From Sphingomonas sp. Leaf230 (GTDB taxonomy: Bacteria; Pseudomonadota; Alphaproteobacteria; Sphingomonadales; Sphingomonadaceae), in the NCBI RefSeq assembly GCF_001421745.1, contig NZ_LMKW01000003.1, positions 1-46,709 on the forward strand: a stretch of 46,709 bases of DNA, given 5' to 3'. The notes under the pieces were generated by a model. It was not told where the DNA came from, ran no database searches, and saw nothing but the letters and a program-made list of their open reading frames with translations. This document shows, piece by piece, positions 33,929 to 42,264 of the stretch. The stretch's first letter is position 1; the number at the start of each line of letters is the position of its first letter. Both the position numbers and the translations under genes were made by a program.

Positions 33929-34311
33929 CATCTGTTGTAATGGACGCATCTGCGGTGCTGGCGCTGGTTCGGGATGAACCAGGCGCCGACAAGGTCACAC
34001 CTCACGTCGGACGAGCAGCGATTTCCGCCGTCAACCTGCAGGAGGTTATCAAGGAACTCCTGCTTGGTGGCTTGGGCGCAGCCACCATCCGCGAGATCCT
34101 AGACGAGCTTCGTCTTGATGTACGTCCTCACGATTTGGAGGCAGCATATGCGGCCGCTGAGCTGCACACTCAAACGAAGGAGTTTGGGCGCGGCCTTGGT
34201 GATCGCTCCTGTCTAGCGCTTGCGATCCTACTTGGCGTTCCCGCCCTCACTGCAGATCGCGAGTGGAAGAAGGTAAAGGCCAAAGGGCTCAAGATGGAGC
34301 ATATCCGCTAG
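33925..34311 (+). CDS. vapC: PIN-domain ribonuclease toxin (VapC)
   Basis: A 128-residue PIN-domain toxin. The acidic metal-binding residues are D7 (VVMDASAVLALV), E40 (AVNLQEVIKEL), D93 (GLGDRSCLALA) and D111 (ALTADREWKK), all present and in register, so the enzyme is predicted active. VapC toxins cut specific RNAs, often initiator tRNA or rRNA loops. It overlaps vapB as ATGA, the normal coupled arrangement. Pairing with a resolvase suggests the module came on a plasmid or Tn3-type transposon. Confidence 0.92.
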   Translation: MTSVVMDASAVLALVRDEPGADKVTPHVGRAAISAVNLQEVIKELLLGGLGAATIREILDELRLDVRPHDLEAAYAAAELHTQTKEFGRGLGDRSCLALAILLGVPALTADREWKKVKAKGLKMEHIR

Positions 34312-34494
34312 CAGCCGTCGCCAAAACCGGTCAGCTAAGGATTCCCGTTTTCCCGTGTCGTTTAGCCAATTTCGAAAAAATCGATTTGGGAACAGATTTC
34401 AAGAAAACGGCACCCAACACCAGTGCTTCTGAGGGCTTTGAGCTGGGGAATCCCCACTCGTCCTTCGTTTACGGGAAATGGAATCGCCTCACTG

Positions 34495-35751
34495 TCAGTT
34501 TACCGTCATCGGTTGCAGGAGCTTCGGAGCGGCGCTGCCAGCGGGAGGATCGAGTACGAAGCGGGGATAGGAAAGGATCAGGCCCGTGTTCGGAAGCGTG
34601 ACGCTTCGCACGCCGCCTGATTGCTGAGTGCGTGCGGCGCCACCGACCCCCGCCAGTACCCCAAAGCGGTAATCTCGCACCACGTTGGCGAAGAGCACAG
34701 CGGACGAATAGGTGAGCGGACCGATTTCCACCGTCAGCTTGCCCCTGAAGCGAAGCGGTTCGTCCGCCATTGGCTGGGTTGCGGTTTCGATCGCGCCTGC
34801 GATCACCGCCCCGCTCCCCTCACGCTTCAGATAGCTAGAACCCTGTTTGTAGGGTCGCGTCGCTACATACCGCAGGATGCCGTCCTTCCACATGTCGTCG
34901 TTGCCCCCGCCATTGGCGCTGACGTCGATCACTAGGCGATCAACCGAGGCGGCCTTGATCCGCGCGAAGCAATCGTGGGTGAACTCAAGGTAGCGCGCCT
35001 TGTCCTCCCACACGAACGATGCGACCGTAAGACGCGCCGATTTATCCGTATCTATGCGGCACGCGAACAGGCGATCGAAGCTGGCATCCCGCTGGAGGAT
35101 TGCTGGCAGCGTGTGTTCGGCCCCGACCGTGAGCCGCTTGCCTGAGCCGCTAAGCACCAGATCGTAGTCTACGGGTGTTCCATATAGCTTGGCATGAAAC
35201 AGCCACCAGCGTTGTGCCAGCAGGGCTCTGCGAAAGGCGGGCGTGTCGCCATGGGTCCTTACGAGCAGAGAATGGGCGACGTCGCGCGCATCATGCCCGT
35301 CGATCCGCAGGATGCGGCGACCCGCGAGCGGCGTCGATCCTCCCCCGAGCATCGAGACGATGACCGGATGATCCTTGGCATCAATCGCCACCTCAAATGG
35401 GAAGAAGCCCGTACCTTGCCGAACCGCTTCCGCGCCCTTGCCCCGCCAGTCGGGGAGGCCGATGAACAGATGACCGTCAGCGAGGACGGGATTGAGCTGA
35501 GCCAGTTTCGTCCAGGCTTCCGCCTGATCCATCGGATGATCCAGCTGCGCTCGTACCCTGTCGGCCTCGCGCTCAAGCGCCGCCTTCGTGACCGAATGGG
35601 CAAGGTCGGGGTGCTGATGTTCGATCGTATCGAGTGCAAGGCGGAGGTCGGCTTGTAATGCCCCCGGAGCGATCGTCTGCGCCGGGGCTGTGCCGGATGA
35701 GGCAAGAGCCATCAATGCGGCCGATAGGAGCGTTTCCATATGCGATGCCAC
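34495..35751 (-). CDS. Exported S41-like (tail-specific protease-fold) peptidase
   Basis: A 418-residue protein with an N-terminal signal peptide (TLLSAALMALASSGTAPAQ). It resembles S41-family peptidases: an N-terminal helical domain with LRLALDTIEHQHPDLAHSV, a PDZ-like part (GGGSTPLAGRRILRIDGHDA), and the C-terminal catalytic fold with DRLVIDVSANGGGNDDMWKD and IGPLTYSSAVLFANVVRDYR, where the Ser of TYSSA is the likely nucleophile. The GTG at 35751 or ATG at 35739 may be the start. The C-terminus (PKLLQPMTVN) may be slightly shortened. It is divergent from the regulator at 35838, with a shared operator, so the regulator probably controls it. Confidence 0.8.
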   Translation of the reverse strand: MASHMETLLSAALMALASSGTAPAQTIAPGALQADLRLALDTIEHQHPDLAHSVTKAALEREADRVRAQLDHPMDQAEAWTKLAQLNPVLADGHLFIGLPDWRGKGAEAVRQGTGFFPFEVAIDAKDHPVIVSMLGGGSTPLAGRRILRIDGHDARDVAHSLLVRTHGDTPAFRRALLAQRWWLFHAKLYGTPVDYDLVLSGSGKRLTVGAEHTLPAILQRDASFDRLFACRIDTDKSARLTVASFVWEDKARYLEFTHDCFARIKAASVDRLVIDVSANGGGNDDMWKDGILRYVATRPYKQGSSYLKREGSGAVIAGAIETATQPMADEPLRFRGKLTVEIGPLTYSSAVLFANVVRDYRFGVLAGVGGAARTQQSGGVRSVTLPNTGLILSYPRFVLDPPAGSAAPKLLQPMTVN

Positions 35752-35801
35752 CGTCGTTCCAATTCAAAAACCGCCGCCAGAGCCTCTTCCCTGGATCGTT
35801 A

Positions 35802-35830
35802 TGTTGAAATATATGTGGCATATTTCAACA
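35802..35830. promoter_or_regulatory. Perfect 11-bp inverted-repeat operator between peptidase and regulator genes
   Basis: TGTTGAAATAT (35802-35812) and ATATTTCAACA (35820-35830) are perfect complements around a 7-base spacer. The site lies 7 bp before the regulator ATG and 50 bp from the divergent peptidase start. Symmetry and location fit a dimeric winged-helix repressor binding its own promoter. Confidence 0.75.
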
Positions 35831-35837
35831 CGAGTCT

Positions 35838-36440
35838 ATGCCAATGTATGAAAGTGATGACCCGCGGGTAATCCGCGATCCGGCGCAGGTGCGGCTCCTC
35901 AGCTCCGGTGTGCGACAGGAGATGGTTGATACGCTTGCCGCGCTCGGTGGCGAGGCCGGTGTCGCGAGCTTGGCGGATCAGCTCGGGCGACCGGCCGATG
36001 GTCTCTATTATCATCTGCGGACGCTCGTGGCGGGCGGACTGGTCGAGGAGCTGCCGAGCGACGGTATGGAGCGTCGATTCCGGCTCGCGGGCGGTGGTCA
36101 CGGCCCGCTGCGACTTTCCTATGACCTTGGTCCGAACGGAAATGCTGTGGAGCTGCGCGCTTTCGCCCATGGATTATTGCAGATTGCCGATCGGGACTTC
36201 CAGGCTGCTCTTGAGCAGAGTGATACTGTGGTTGCCGGTCCGGCACGAACGCTTTGGGCTTCTCGCAACAAGGGATGGCTCGCAGCCGCAGATGTTGCGG
36301 AGGTTAACGCCCTTCTCGCCCGCCTTGGTGAACTGACCAGCCAACCAAAGGCTGATGGGCGGGCGCAATTGGTAAGTCTCGTCTTCGTGCTTGCGCCAAC
36401 CGAGGCGCGATCCAAAAGGCGCGCGCCGCGAACGGTGTAG
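35838..36440 (+). CDS. ArsR-like winged-helix transcriptional regulator
   Basis: A 200-residue regulator with an N-terminal ArsR-type winged helix: DPAQVRLLSSGVRQEMVDTL at about 14-33, LADQLGRPADGLYYHLRTLV at about 46-65 (recognition helix), then GGLVEELPSDGMERRFRLAG forming the wing. The C-terminal ~120 residues are helical, an unassigned effector or dimer domain (RAFAHGLLQIADRDFQAALE). No metal-binding Cys cluster is visible, so it is not a metal sensor. A perfect palindrome at 35802-35830 lies just upstream. It has no strong Shine-Dalgarno and may be poorly translated or leaderless. Confidence 0.82.
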   Translation: MPMYESDDPRVIRDPAQVRLLSSGVRQEMVDTLAALGGEAGVASLADQLGRPADGLYYHLRTLVAGGLVEELPSDGMERRFRLAGGGHGPLRLSYDLGPNGNAVELRAFAHGLLQIADRDFQAALEQSDTVVAGPARTLWASRNKGWLAAADVAEVNALLARLGELTSQPKADGRAQLVSLVFVLAPTEARSKRRAPRTV

Positions 36441-36636
36441 GATTTCGATCGACGGTGAGCAGCGATCAGTAGCCTTGAAGCATCCGGCCGGCTCGTCTTC
36501 TTTCTCAGTTGCGGTGCGATCATGGGATTTGGAAAGGCATACGCATTCCCGTTTTATGATCGATACCGAGAACGCCGACGCATTCTCGCCCGCCGTTCCT
36601 AATTGGGAACCCTTTCAGGAACTTGCTATGATGTGG

Positions 36637-37236
36637 CTAGCAATGATTTAGCGCCTTCACTGCCGTCTCCGTGACAGCAAGGAGCCTTACCTCGTCCCAT
36701 CCTTCCCGCGCAGCGGCCGACAGGCCGAGCATGGTCGTGGCAACGTAATCCGCGATACGCTCAGACGCTTCGCTGTCAGACGCTTCAAGAAACACTCGCA
36801 CTCGTTCGCGATTTTCGGTTGCGATATGTGCAGCCGCGATGCCCCAATCTGTTGTCCCGGCCTTGGCATGTTCGAGGATGAGGCAACCACGCCGCTGCGG
36901 ATGGGCGGCATAAGCATGCGCCGCAGCGCGTAGCATATCGCAGAGCGCTTTCGTGGGGGCGATACCTGGAACCAGAAAGCGATCCAGCGGCACGACAGTG
37001 GCCGAATAGAGCCGCAACGTATCCTTGAAGAAGGCGGTCTTGCTGCCGAACGCCGCGTAGAAGCTGGGTGGGGTAATCCCGATCGCCTCGGTCAGCGCGG
37101 CGACGCTGACGTTTTCGTAGCCGTGCTCGTGGAAGAGATGCTGCCCGACCTCGACCGCAGTGTCGAGCGCGAACCCACGCGGCCGTCCCCGCTGCCGCTT
37201 ATTTTCGATAACACTCATTACAGAATCCATTTGCAT
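36637..37236 (-). CDS. TetR-family transcriptional regulator
   Basis: A 199-residue TetR-type repressor. The N-terminal HTH is RGFALDTAVEVGQHLFHEHG then VSVAALTEAIGITPPSFYAA and FGSKTAFFKDTL, a canonical match. The C-terminal ligand domain contains HPQRRGCLILEHAKAG, resembling the TetR_C domains of the YxaF/LmrA group. It is divergent from the MFS gene with 99 bp between start codons, so it probably represses that efflux gene until an inducer binds. No clean palindrome is visible in the gap; only a direct ATTTGCAT/ATTTGTAT pair. Confidence 0.9.
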   Translation of the reverse strand: MQMDSVMSVIENKRQRGRPRGFALDTAVEVGQHLFHEHGYENVSVAALTEAIGITPPSFYAAFGSKTAFFKDTLRLYSATVVPLDRFLVPGIAPTKALCDMLRAAAHAYAAHPQRRGCLILEHAKAGTTDWGIAAAHIATENRERVRVFLEASDSEASERIADYVATTMLGLSAAAREGWDEVRLLAVTETAVKALNHC

Positions 37237-37335
37237 CGTTGGATCATATTTGTATAGCGACCGTTAAGTGAAATAGCCATGCCCCGGATCGCCACGGCCC
37301 GTAGGCAGGCATCGAACCGACGAACAAGGACAATC

Positions 37336-38550
37336 ATGCCGCCTTCCCCCTCGCCAGGCCTCGCCGAAACCGGGTCGGTGCCGCGTACCGCTCTCCCTAG
37401 CGCAGCACTGTCAGGCCTCGCCGCCAGTGGCTTCCTGTGCATCGTTACCGAAACGCTTCCTGCCGGCTTGCTGCCGCAAATCGCCTCTGGCCTGCGGATC
37501 TCTGAAGCAATCGCGGGACAACTTGTTGCGGTCTATGCCCTGGGGTCCTTGCTGGCGGCGATTCCGCTTACCAGTCTAACCCAGGGCCTTCCCCGCCGGC
37601 CGGTACTACTCGGTACCATCATCTGCTTCGTTGTCGGCAACACGCTGACGGCATGGGCGGGGTCGATCAGCCTCGTGCTGGTCGCGCGGTTTGTCGCTGG
37701 GTGCGCGGCGGGGCTCGCCTGGGGGATTCTCGCGGGTTACGCGCGCAGCATCGTGCGTCCAGAACAGACCGGGCCGGCGATGGCGCTCGCCATGGTTGGC
37801 GTGCCGCTGGCGCTCTCGTTGGGGGTGCCTTTGGGGACCTTCCTGGGTGGTCTGGTCGGGTGGCGCGGATCGTTTTTGATCCTCTCCGCGCTCAGCGTCG
37901 TGCTGATCGGCTGGATCATCGCGAAGGTGCCCGATGCGCCCGGCCGGACGGGCGACGATCGTCCGTCGCTCCGCCGTGTCATCGCCACGCCGGGCGTCGT
38001 GCCGATCCTGCTCGTCATCCTCACCTGGATGACGGCGCACAACATCCTGTACACCTACATCGCGCCGTTCGCGACTGCTGCGGCCGTGCGGGTCGATCTC
38101 GTGCTCCTGGCATTCGGTGTCAGTTCGCTCGCCGGCATCTGGACCGTTGGGCGGCTGGTGGATCGGATGCTGCGTATGCTGGTACTGCTTGCAATCGGAT
38201 CGTTCGCGGCGGTCGCGGTGCTCCTGACGATTGCCGGCGAACAGGGCATTGCCGTCTATGCGGCTGCCGTCATCTGGGGCTTCGGCTTTGGCGGTGCCGG
38301 GGCGATGATGCAGACGGCGTCGGCAGACGCGGCTGGTGATGGCGTCGATCTGGCACAGGCGATGGTGACCACGGCATGGAACCTGGCGATTGCGGCCGGC
38401 GGTGCGCTCGGCGGTGCGCTGCTCACGACCGGCGGGACCTCGCTGCTGCCGCCTGCTGTCGCCGCGCTAGCTCTGATCGCCTTTCTCATCGCTCTGGCCG
38501 CACGTCGTTTCGCCTTTCCACCCGGTCACCGCGCGCCGTCGCGCCGCTGA
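37336..38550 (+). CDS. MFS efflux transporter (AraJ/purine-efflux type)
   Basis: A 404-residue, 12-helix major facilitator. Typical motifs are EAIAGQLVAVYALGSLLAAI (helix 2), the loop RRPVLLGTIICFVVGNTLTA, VARFVAGCAAGLAWGILAGY (motif C region), and GVPLALSLGVPLGTFLGGLV. The N-terminal peptide ETLPAGLLPQIASGL is characteristic of the sugar/chloramphenicol-efflux DHA1 group. The ATG at 37336 fits best. With the divergent TetR regulator it looks like an inducible efflux pair. The next gene, a hydrolase, follows after 33 bp and may be co-transcribed. Substrate unknown. Confidence 0.9.
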   Translation: MPPSPSPGLAETGSVPRTALPSAALSGLAASGFLCIVTETLPAGLLPQIASGLRISEAIAGQLVAVYALGSLLAAIPLTSLTQGLPRRPVLLGTIICFVVGNTLTAWAGSISLVLVARFVAGCAAGLAWGILAGYARSIVRPEQTGPAMALAMVGVPLALSLGVPLGTFLGGLVGWRGSFLILSALSVVLIGWIIAKVPDAPGRTGDDRPSLRRVIATPGVVPILLVILTWMTAHNILYTYIAPFATAAAVRVDLVLLAFGVSSLAGIWTVGRLVDRMLRMLVLLAIGSFAAVAVLLTIAGEQGIAVYAAAVIWGFGFGGAGAMMQTASADAAGDGVDLAQAMVTTAWNLAIAAGGALGGALLTTGGTSLLPPAVAALALIAFLIALAARRFAFPPGHRAPSRR

Positions 38551-38583
38551 CCCGCCCCTTTTCTTCGAAAACGAGGTTCAGAC

Positions 38584-39561
38584 ATGAAGCCCTACAGCAT
38601 CTCCTTTGCGCTTGCCGCACTCGCTATGACAGTAGCGCCGATCCAAGCCGCGCCGCGTGCGGTTCTGCCCGTCGCGCAGGAGGAATTCCCGATTCCTCAT
38701 GGGTTCAGCGGCGGTTACGAAACCATCGACGGCGTGAAACTCCATTACGTGCGCGGCGGTCGAGGCCCGCTCGTGCTGCTCGTCCACGGTTTCGGGCAGA
38801 CATGGTATGAGTGGAACCGCCTCATGCCGGACCTTGCCGGGCGCTATACGGTGGTGGCGGTCGAGCTTCCGGGTCTTGGCCTGTCGGAAGCGCCCCGCAC
38901 GTCCTACACCGGCGTCGATATTTCCAACTATCTGTACAAGTTCGCCAAGCGTTTCAGCCCGGACAAACCCTTCTATCTGGTCGCGCACGATATCGGTATC
39001 TGGAACAGCTATCCGATGGTTGCGCGCCACCCCGCCGACGTCGTCAAGGCCGCTTTCATAGAAGCGACCGTACCCGACGACACGCTCTATTCGCTACCCG
39101 CGTTCGTCTCGACCGGCGAGGCAGCGGGTTGGCATCATAGCTTTTTCGCAGCCGACGATCAGCTGGCGGACGCGATGGTGAAAGGCAATGAGCGGCTGTT
39201 CCTGACGCACTTCATTCGCCATCATGCAAGCAACCAGGCGGTGTTCACCGATGCGTTGATCGATCGCTACGTTCGCTCCTATGCAAAGCAGCAGACGTTC
39301 CATCACGCCTTCGAATATTACCGCGCGTTACCCCGATCGATCGTGCAAAATCAGGCATTGGCGGCGAGCAAGCTGACCATGCCGGTTCTTGCCGTTGGCG
39401 GGGGTGGCAATGGCGGCTTCGGCGCAAAGCAGCCGGAGAATATCCGACGCTACGCCACCAACGTGGAAGCGCACGTGCTGCCCGGATGCGGCCACTGGGT
39501 TCCCGAGGAATGCGCGTCGGCGCTGAACCCGCTGATTACCTCTTTCCTGGCACGACCATGA
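38584..39561 (+). CDS. Exported alpha/beta hydrolase, epoxide-hydrolase-like
   Basis: A 325-residue hydrolase with a signal peptide (SISFALAALAMTVAPIQAAP). The fold shows the oxyanion segment LLVHGFGQTWYEWNRLMPDL, VVAVELPGLGLSEAPRTSYT, the nucleophile elbow VAHDIGIWNSY with Asp at about 136 in place of Ser, and the catalytic His in PGCGHWVPEE near 302. An Asp nucleophile points to epoxide hydrolases or haloalkane dehalogenases rather than esterases. It lies 33 bp after the MFS gene and overlaps the following VOC gene by 4 bp, suggesting one operon for efflux and breakdown of a small organic compound. Confidence 0.87.
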   Translation: MKPYSISFALAALAMTVAPIQAAPRAVLPVAQEEFPIPHGFSGGYETIDGVKLHYVRGGRGPLVLLVHGFGQTWYEWNRLMPDLAGRYTVVAVELPGLGLSEAPRTSYTGVDISNYLYKFAKRFSPDKPFYLVAHDIGIWNSYPMVARHPADVVKAAFIEATVPDDTLYSLPAFVSTGEAAGWHHSFFAADDQLADAMVKGNERLFLTHFIRHHASNQAVFTDALIDRYVRSYAKQQTFHHAFEYYRALPRSIVQNQALAASKLTMPVLAVGGGGNGGFGAKQPENIRRYATNVEAHVLPGCGHWVPEECASALNPLITSFLARP

Positions 39562-40094
39562 CAAAGGATGCCATCAAGCCAGGCAAGGTACGCGGGATCG
39601 ATCATATTGGGATTACGGTGCCCGACGTGGAAGCGGCGACCCGGTTCCTGAGTGAGGCATTCGACGCGACCATCGTCTACGATACGGTAGCCGATGGTCT
39701 ACCGCGCCGGTCACCCGAGGATCTCGCCCCGACGGTCGCGCTGAACGAAGCTTAACGCGTCATTGCGACCCGCATCGTTCGCCTTGGCGACGGCGCCAAC
39801 ATCGAACTCTTCGAGATCGAGGGTACCGTGCCCGGCGTCCACGGGATCGGTGCGCTCGGGCTCCAGCACTTCGCCGTCTACTGTGACGACATTGCAGAGG
39901 TGCTTCGCCGAGTATTGGCGGCGGGAGGTGCGCAGCTTCGCGGGCCGAACCCATTGTTTGGGGCGGAAGAAGGGCCCGGCAATGCAATGCATTACGTCCG
40001 GGCACCATGGGGTACATTGATCGAGTTGATTTCCACTCCGGCCGGCACTGCACCAGGACGCGAGATGAACCGCTGGCAGCCTACACGGAGCTAA
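39558..40094 (+). pseudogene. VOC/glyoxalase-family gene broken by one in-frame TAA
   Basis: The frame begins at the ATG overlapping the hydrolase stop and encodes a VOC-fold protein: VRGIDHIGITVPDVEAATRF, FLSEAFDATIVYDTVADG, then a TAA at 39753-39755 after VALNEA. The same frame continues with VIATRIVRLGDGANIELFEI, HFAVYCDDIAEVLRRVLAAG and NAMHYVRAPWGTLIELISTP to a normal end at 40092-40094. So a single base change (or a sequencing error) separates two halves of a ~178-residue protein. The expected metal ligands (His in IDHIG, Glu in LIELI) are present. Confidence 0.85.
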
Positions 40095-40254
40095 TATTTC
40101 GTCTCTTCGGAGTGCCGCGCAGCCTGCTGACAGATTGATCGTCGAGAACAGCATATCGCGGATCATGAGACACTGCACCGGCAGTTCGCTGCGAAGGCCA
40201 TGGTTTCCTAAACCAAAATACCGGGGAGGCTTTGGTATTCCCGAAATTCGACCC
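40095..40254. other. Intergenic region, no gene seen
   Basis: 160 bp containing only a short AATACC-N11-GGTATT inverted repeat near 40218-40240. It may be part of the recombination site of the following resolvase or a terminator. Confidence 0.3.
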
Positions 40255-40821
40255 TCAATCGGGAAGGCCGGTGCTGGCTGGGCAATGGCGATAGAAGGTG
40301 GATAGGCCGACTTGGAGCAGCTTCGCTATTTTGGCAGGCTTGTCCCCGGCTGCGAGGAGCTTGCGCGCAGTGTCGATCTTGTCGGGCGTCATTGCTGCTT
40401 TTCGGCCACCACCGGTGCCGCCCTTCGCGCGAGCTGCCGCCAAGCCCGCGATCGTGCGCTCCTTCACCAGCTCACGTTCCATCTCTGCGACTGAAGCCAA
40501 TATGTGGAAAAGGAGTCGCCCAGAAGGAGTGGCCGTGTCGAACCCATCGGTGAGAGATCGGAAGTCCACGTTGCGAGCGGACAGGCCCGCCGCTAGCTCG
40601 ATGAGACCTCGGATCGAACGGCCAAGCCGATCGAGCTTCCAAATCACGAGGGTGTCTCCTGCGCGTGCGAAATGGAGCGCTTCCGCCAAGCCCGGTCGAT
40701 CGACTTTCGCGCCGCTCGCTTTGTCAGTGAACAGTCTCTCACAACCGGCCTTTGCCAAGGCGTCGAGTTGCAGCGACAAATCTTGGTCGGTCGTCGAAAC
40801 ACGGGCGTAACCGATCAACAT
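40255..40821 (-). CDS. Serine recombinase (resolvase family), second copy
   Basis: A 188-residue small serine recombinase distinct from that at 32863. Catalytic Ser9 lies in IGYARVSTTDQDLSLQ; arginines in TLVIWKLDRLGRSIRGLIEL; E-helix in GRLLFHILASVAEMERELVK; C-terminal HTH ARKLLAAGDKPAKIAKLLQV followed by GLSTFYRHCP. Typical of Tn3-family and plasmid resolvases. It is intact. No transposase is adjacent, so this may be a leftover of a larger transposon that brought in the surrounding cargo. Confidence 0.92.
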   Translation of the reverse strand: MLIGYARVSTTDQDLSLQLDALAKAGCERLFTDKASGAKVDRPGLAEALHFARAGDTLVIWKLDRLGRSIRGLIELAAGLSARNVDFRSLTDGFDTATPSGRLLFHILASVAEMERELVKERTIAGLAAARAKGGTGGGRKAAMTPDKIDTARKLLAAGDKPAKIAKLLQVGLSTFYRHCPASTGLPD

Positions 40822-40890
40822 GGGAGCATCCTACGAGAGAGGGGCGACTCTTCGACTCCAAGACAAGGATGCGAGCCGCCCTCCGGCAGG

Positions 40891-41772
40891 CTATTTGAGC
40901 GGCAGGAACAGCTCCGCGACCGCCTCATGCTCCGGCACCTCCGGGAAGAAAGCGATGCGCTGGCAGTAGAGCGGGAAGTCGCGTACCTCCTCACCGCTTA
41001 CGGGTAGCCAATCGCGGTAGAGATACAGTGCGGCAGGCTCCAGATTGTCGGTGTTGCCAACGACGCGCAGCACCGCGCAGCGTCCGCCCGGGATGGTGCC
41101 GGCATCGATCCGCTCGCCGTTCGCCTCGATGGGGCGATCGGTGCCGGCGCACAGGTCCATGCGGTATTCGGCCGGAGGCGTCGTCCGCGGATCGGAGTAG
41201 AAAACGTTGAAGGTCGGGCTGACCCTGGGTGACAGCCCAGTCGCTTTGCGCCAAGCGATGAACCGCTGGATGGTCGCGCCGATCGTCGCCGGGTCGCCGC
41301 GATGCTCCATGATCGCGACGGATGTCGGCGCTTCGTCGCGGATCGTTACATCATTGGTAGTGTAAGTGGTCTGCATGAGCTTGCTCCTCGCGTTGTCGAG
41401 AGGCCCGAAGGCCGCAAGCCACGGCTCCCAATCGGGAGCCTTCCTGAACGACGAGGGCGACTGCCCGACCCGTTGTCGAAAGGCACGGGCGAAGGCATCC
41501 GGGGCGTCGTAGCCGGCATCCATCGCTATGTCGGTGACGCTCTGCGCGTCCCTATAGGCCAGCCGGTAGGATGCCCGCTTCATGCGGGCGAGCTGGACGT
41601 AGCGATGCACGGAAAGCCCGAAGGTCGCCGTGAACTGCCGGTGGAAGTGATATTTCGAGAAGGCGGCGACGCCGCTCACCGCATTCAGGTCCAGATCGTC
41701 GTCCAGATGCCGGTCAATGTGATCCAGCACCCGCTGCATCCGGGCATGGTAGTTGTGAACCGCCGCCTTCAT
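40891..41772 (-). CDS. AraC-family regulator with GyrI-like ligand domain
   Basis: A 293-residue regulator. The N-terminal AraC DNA-binding domain has two HTHs: MQRVLDHIDRHLDDDLDLNA, then VAAFSKYHFHRQFTATFGLS, and VTDIAMDAGYDAPDAFARAF followed by QRVGQSPSSFRK. The C-terminal half is a GyrI-like/SOUL-type effector domain (DVTIRDEAPTSVAIMEHRGD, later YCQRIAFFPEVPEHEAVAEL), as in Rob/BmrR/SbmC-type proteins that bind drugs or small cations. The ATG at 41772 (MKAAVHNYHARM) is the natural start; upstream frame to 41868 is unsupported. Its target is unknown. Confidence 0.9.
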   Translation of the reverse strand: MKAAVHNYHARMQRVLDHIDRHLDDDLDLNAVSGVAAFSKYHFHRQFTATFGLSVHRYVQLARMKRASYRLAYRDAQSVTDIAMDAGYDAPDAFARAFRQRVGQSPSSFRKAPDWEPWLAAFGPLDNARSKLMQTTYTTNDVTIRDEAPTSVAIMEHRGDPATIGATIQRFIAWRKATGLSPRVSPTFNVFYSDPRTTPPAEYRMDLCAGTDRPIEANGERIDAGTIPGGRCAVLRVVGNTDNLEPAALYLYRDWLPVSGEEVRDFPLYCQRIAFFPEVPEHEAVAELFLPLK

Positions 41773-42010
41773 CGTCCTGTCCTCCGTGGCGGCGCCAGTT
41801 AGACGTACTTGGATCGGAGGCGCTCGACCGATCTTGCGGTTCTGCGTTCGATCCATGCGTTCTCGCAAAGGCTGCTAATCGAGAACGCCCGAGCCGTCTC
41901 ACTTGCCGTTCGTTTTTGGGAACGCTGGTACGCGGCCCGTCTCACCCTGGATTGCTATGTGTCGATCAGCAGCCGTGGCGCAACGGCGTATCGCAGCCGG
42001 CTAATAGACA

Positions 42011-42028
42011 GGGGCGGTTGCCCGCCCC
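42011..42028 (-). terminator. GC-rich hairpin downstream of the CC-rich peptide gene
   Basis: GGGGCGG-TTGC-CCGCCCC forms a perfect 7-bp stem 10 bp past the stop codon of the minus-strand gene. The following bases on that strand (TGTCTATT) are only weakly T-rich, so terminator function is plausible rather than certain. A TTTTT run on the other strand would also fit a plus-strand terminator. Confidence 0.45.
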
Positions 42029-42038
42029 CATCCAGTTT

Positions 42039-42227
42039 TTAGCCGTGCTTCATGCCGCCCTTGGCATGATCGCAGCAGTCAGCAGCCTTGGCTTTTGCGC
42101 CATCCTTGCAGCAGTCCGCACCGTCCTTGCAGCACGCCATGTCGGCGCAGCAATTGGCGACAGCGGCGAATGCGCCGGTGGACAGGGTGAGGGCGAAGGC
42201 AGCGCTGATGAGCTTGAACTTGGTCAT
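42039..42227 (-). CDS. Small exported peptide with four CC pairs, probable metal binder
   Basis: A 62-residue protein with a Sec signal peptide (KLISAAFALTLSTGAFA, cleavage near residue 21). The mature part is only about 40 residues: NCCADMACCKDGADCC, then KDGAKAKAADCCDHAKGGMK. That is eight Cys in four adjacent pairs plus His and Met, a layout expected to bind soft metals such as Cu, Ag or As(III), or to form disulfides. It lies 37 bp downstream of another small exported protein and near the ars operon. I do not recognise a named family; similar short Cys-rich peptides are seen in metal-resistance islands. Confidence 0.75.
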   Translation of the reverse strand: MTKFKLISAAFALTLSTGAFAAVANCCADMACCKDGADCCKDGAKAKAADCCDHAKGGMKHG

Positions 42228-42264
42228 GATATTCTCCGAAATTTACGTGTGATCGTGTTCGACG

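Noticed and set aside
37237..37335. TetR operator between the divergent TetR and MFS genes
   Set aside because: Only an imperfect direct repeat (ATTTGCAT/ATTTGTAT) is visible, not a convincing dyad.
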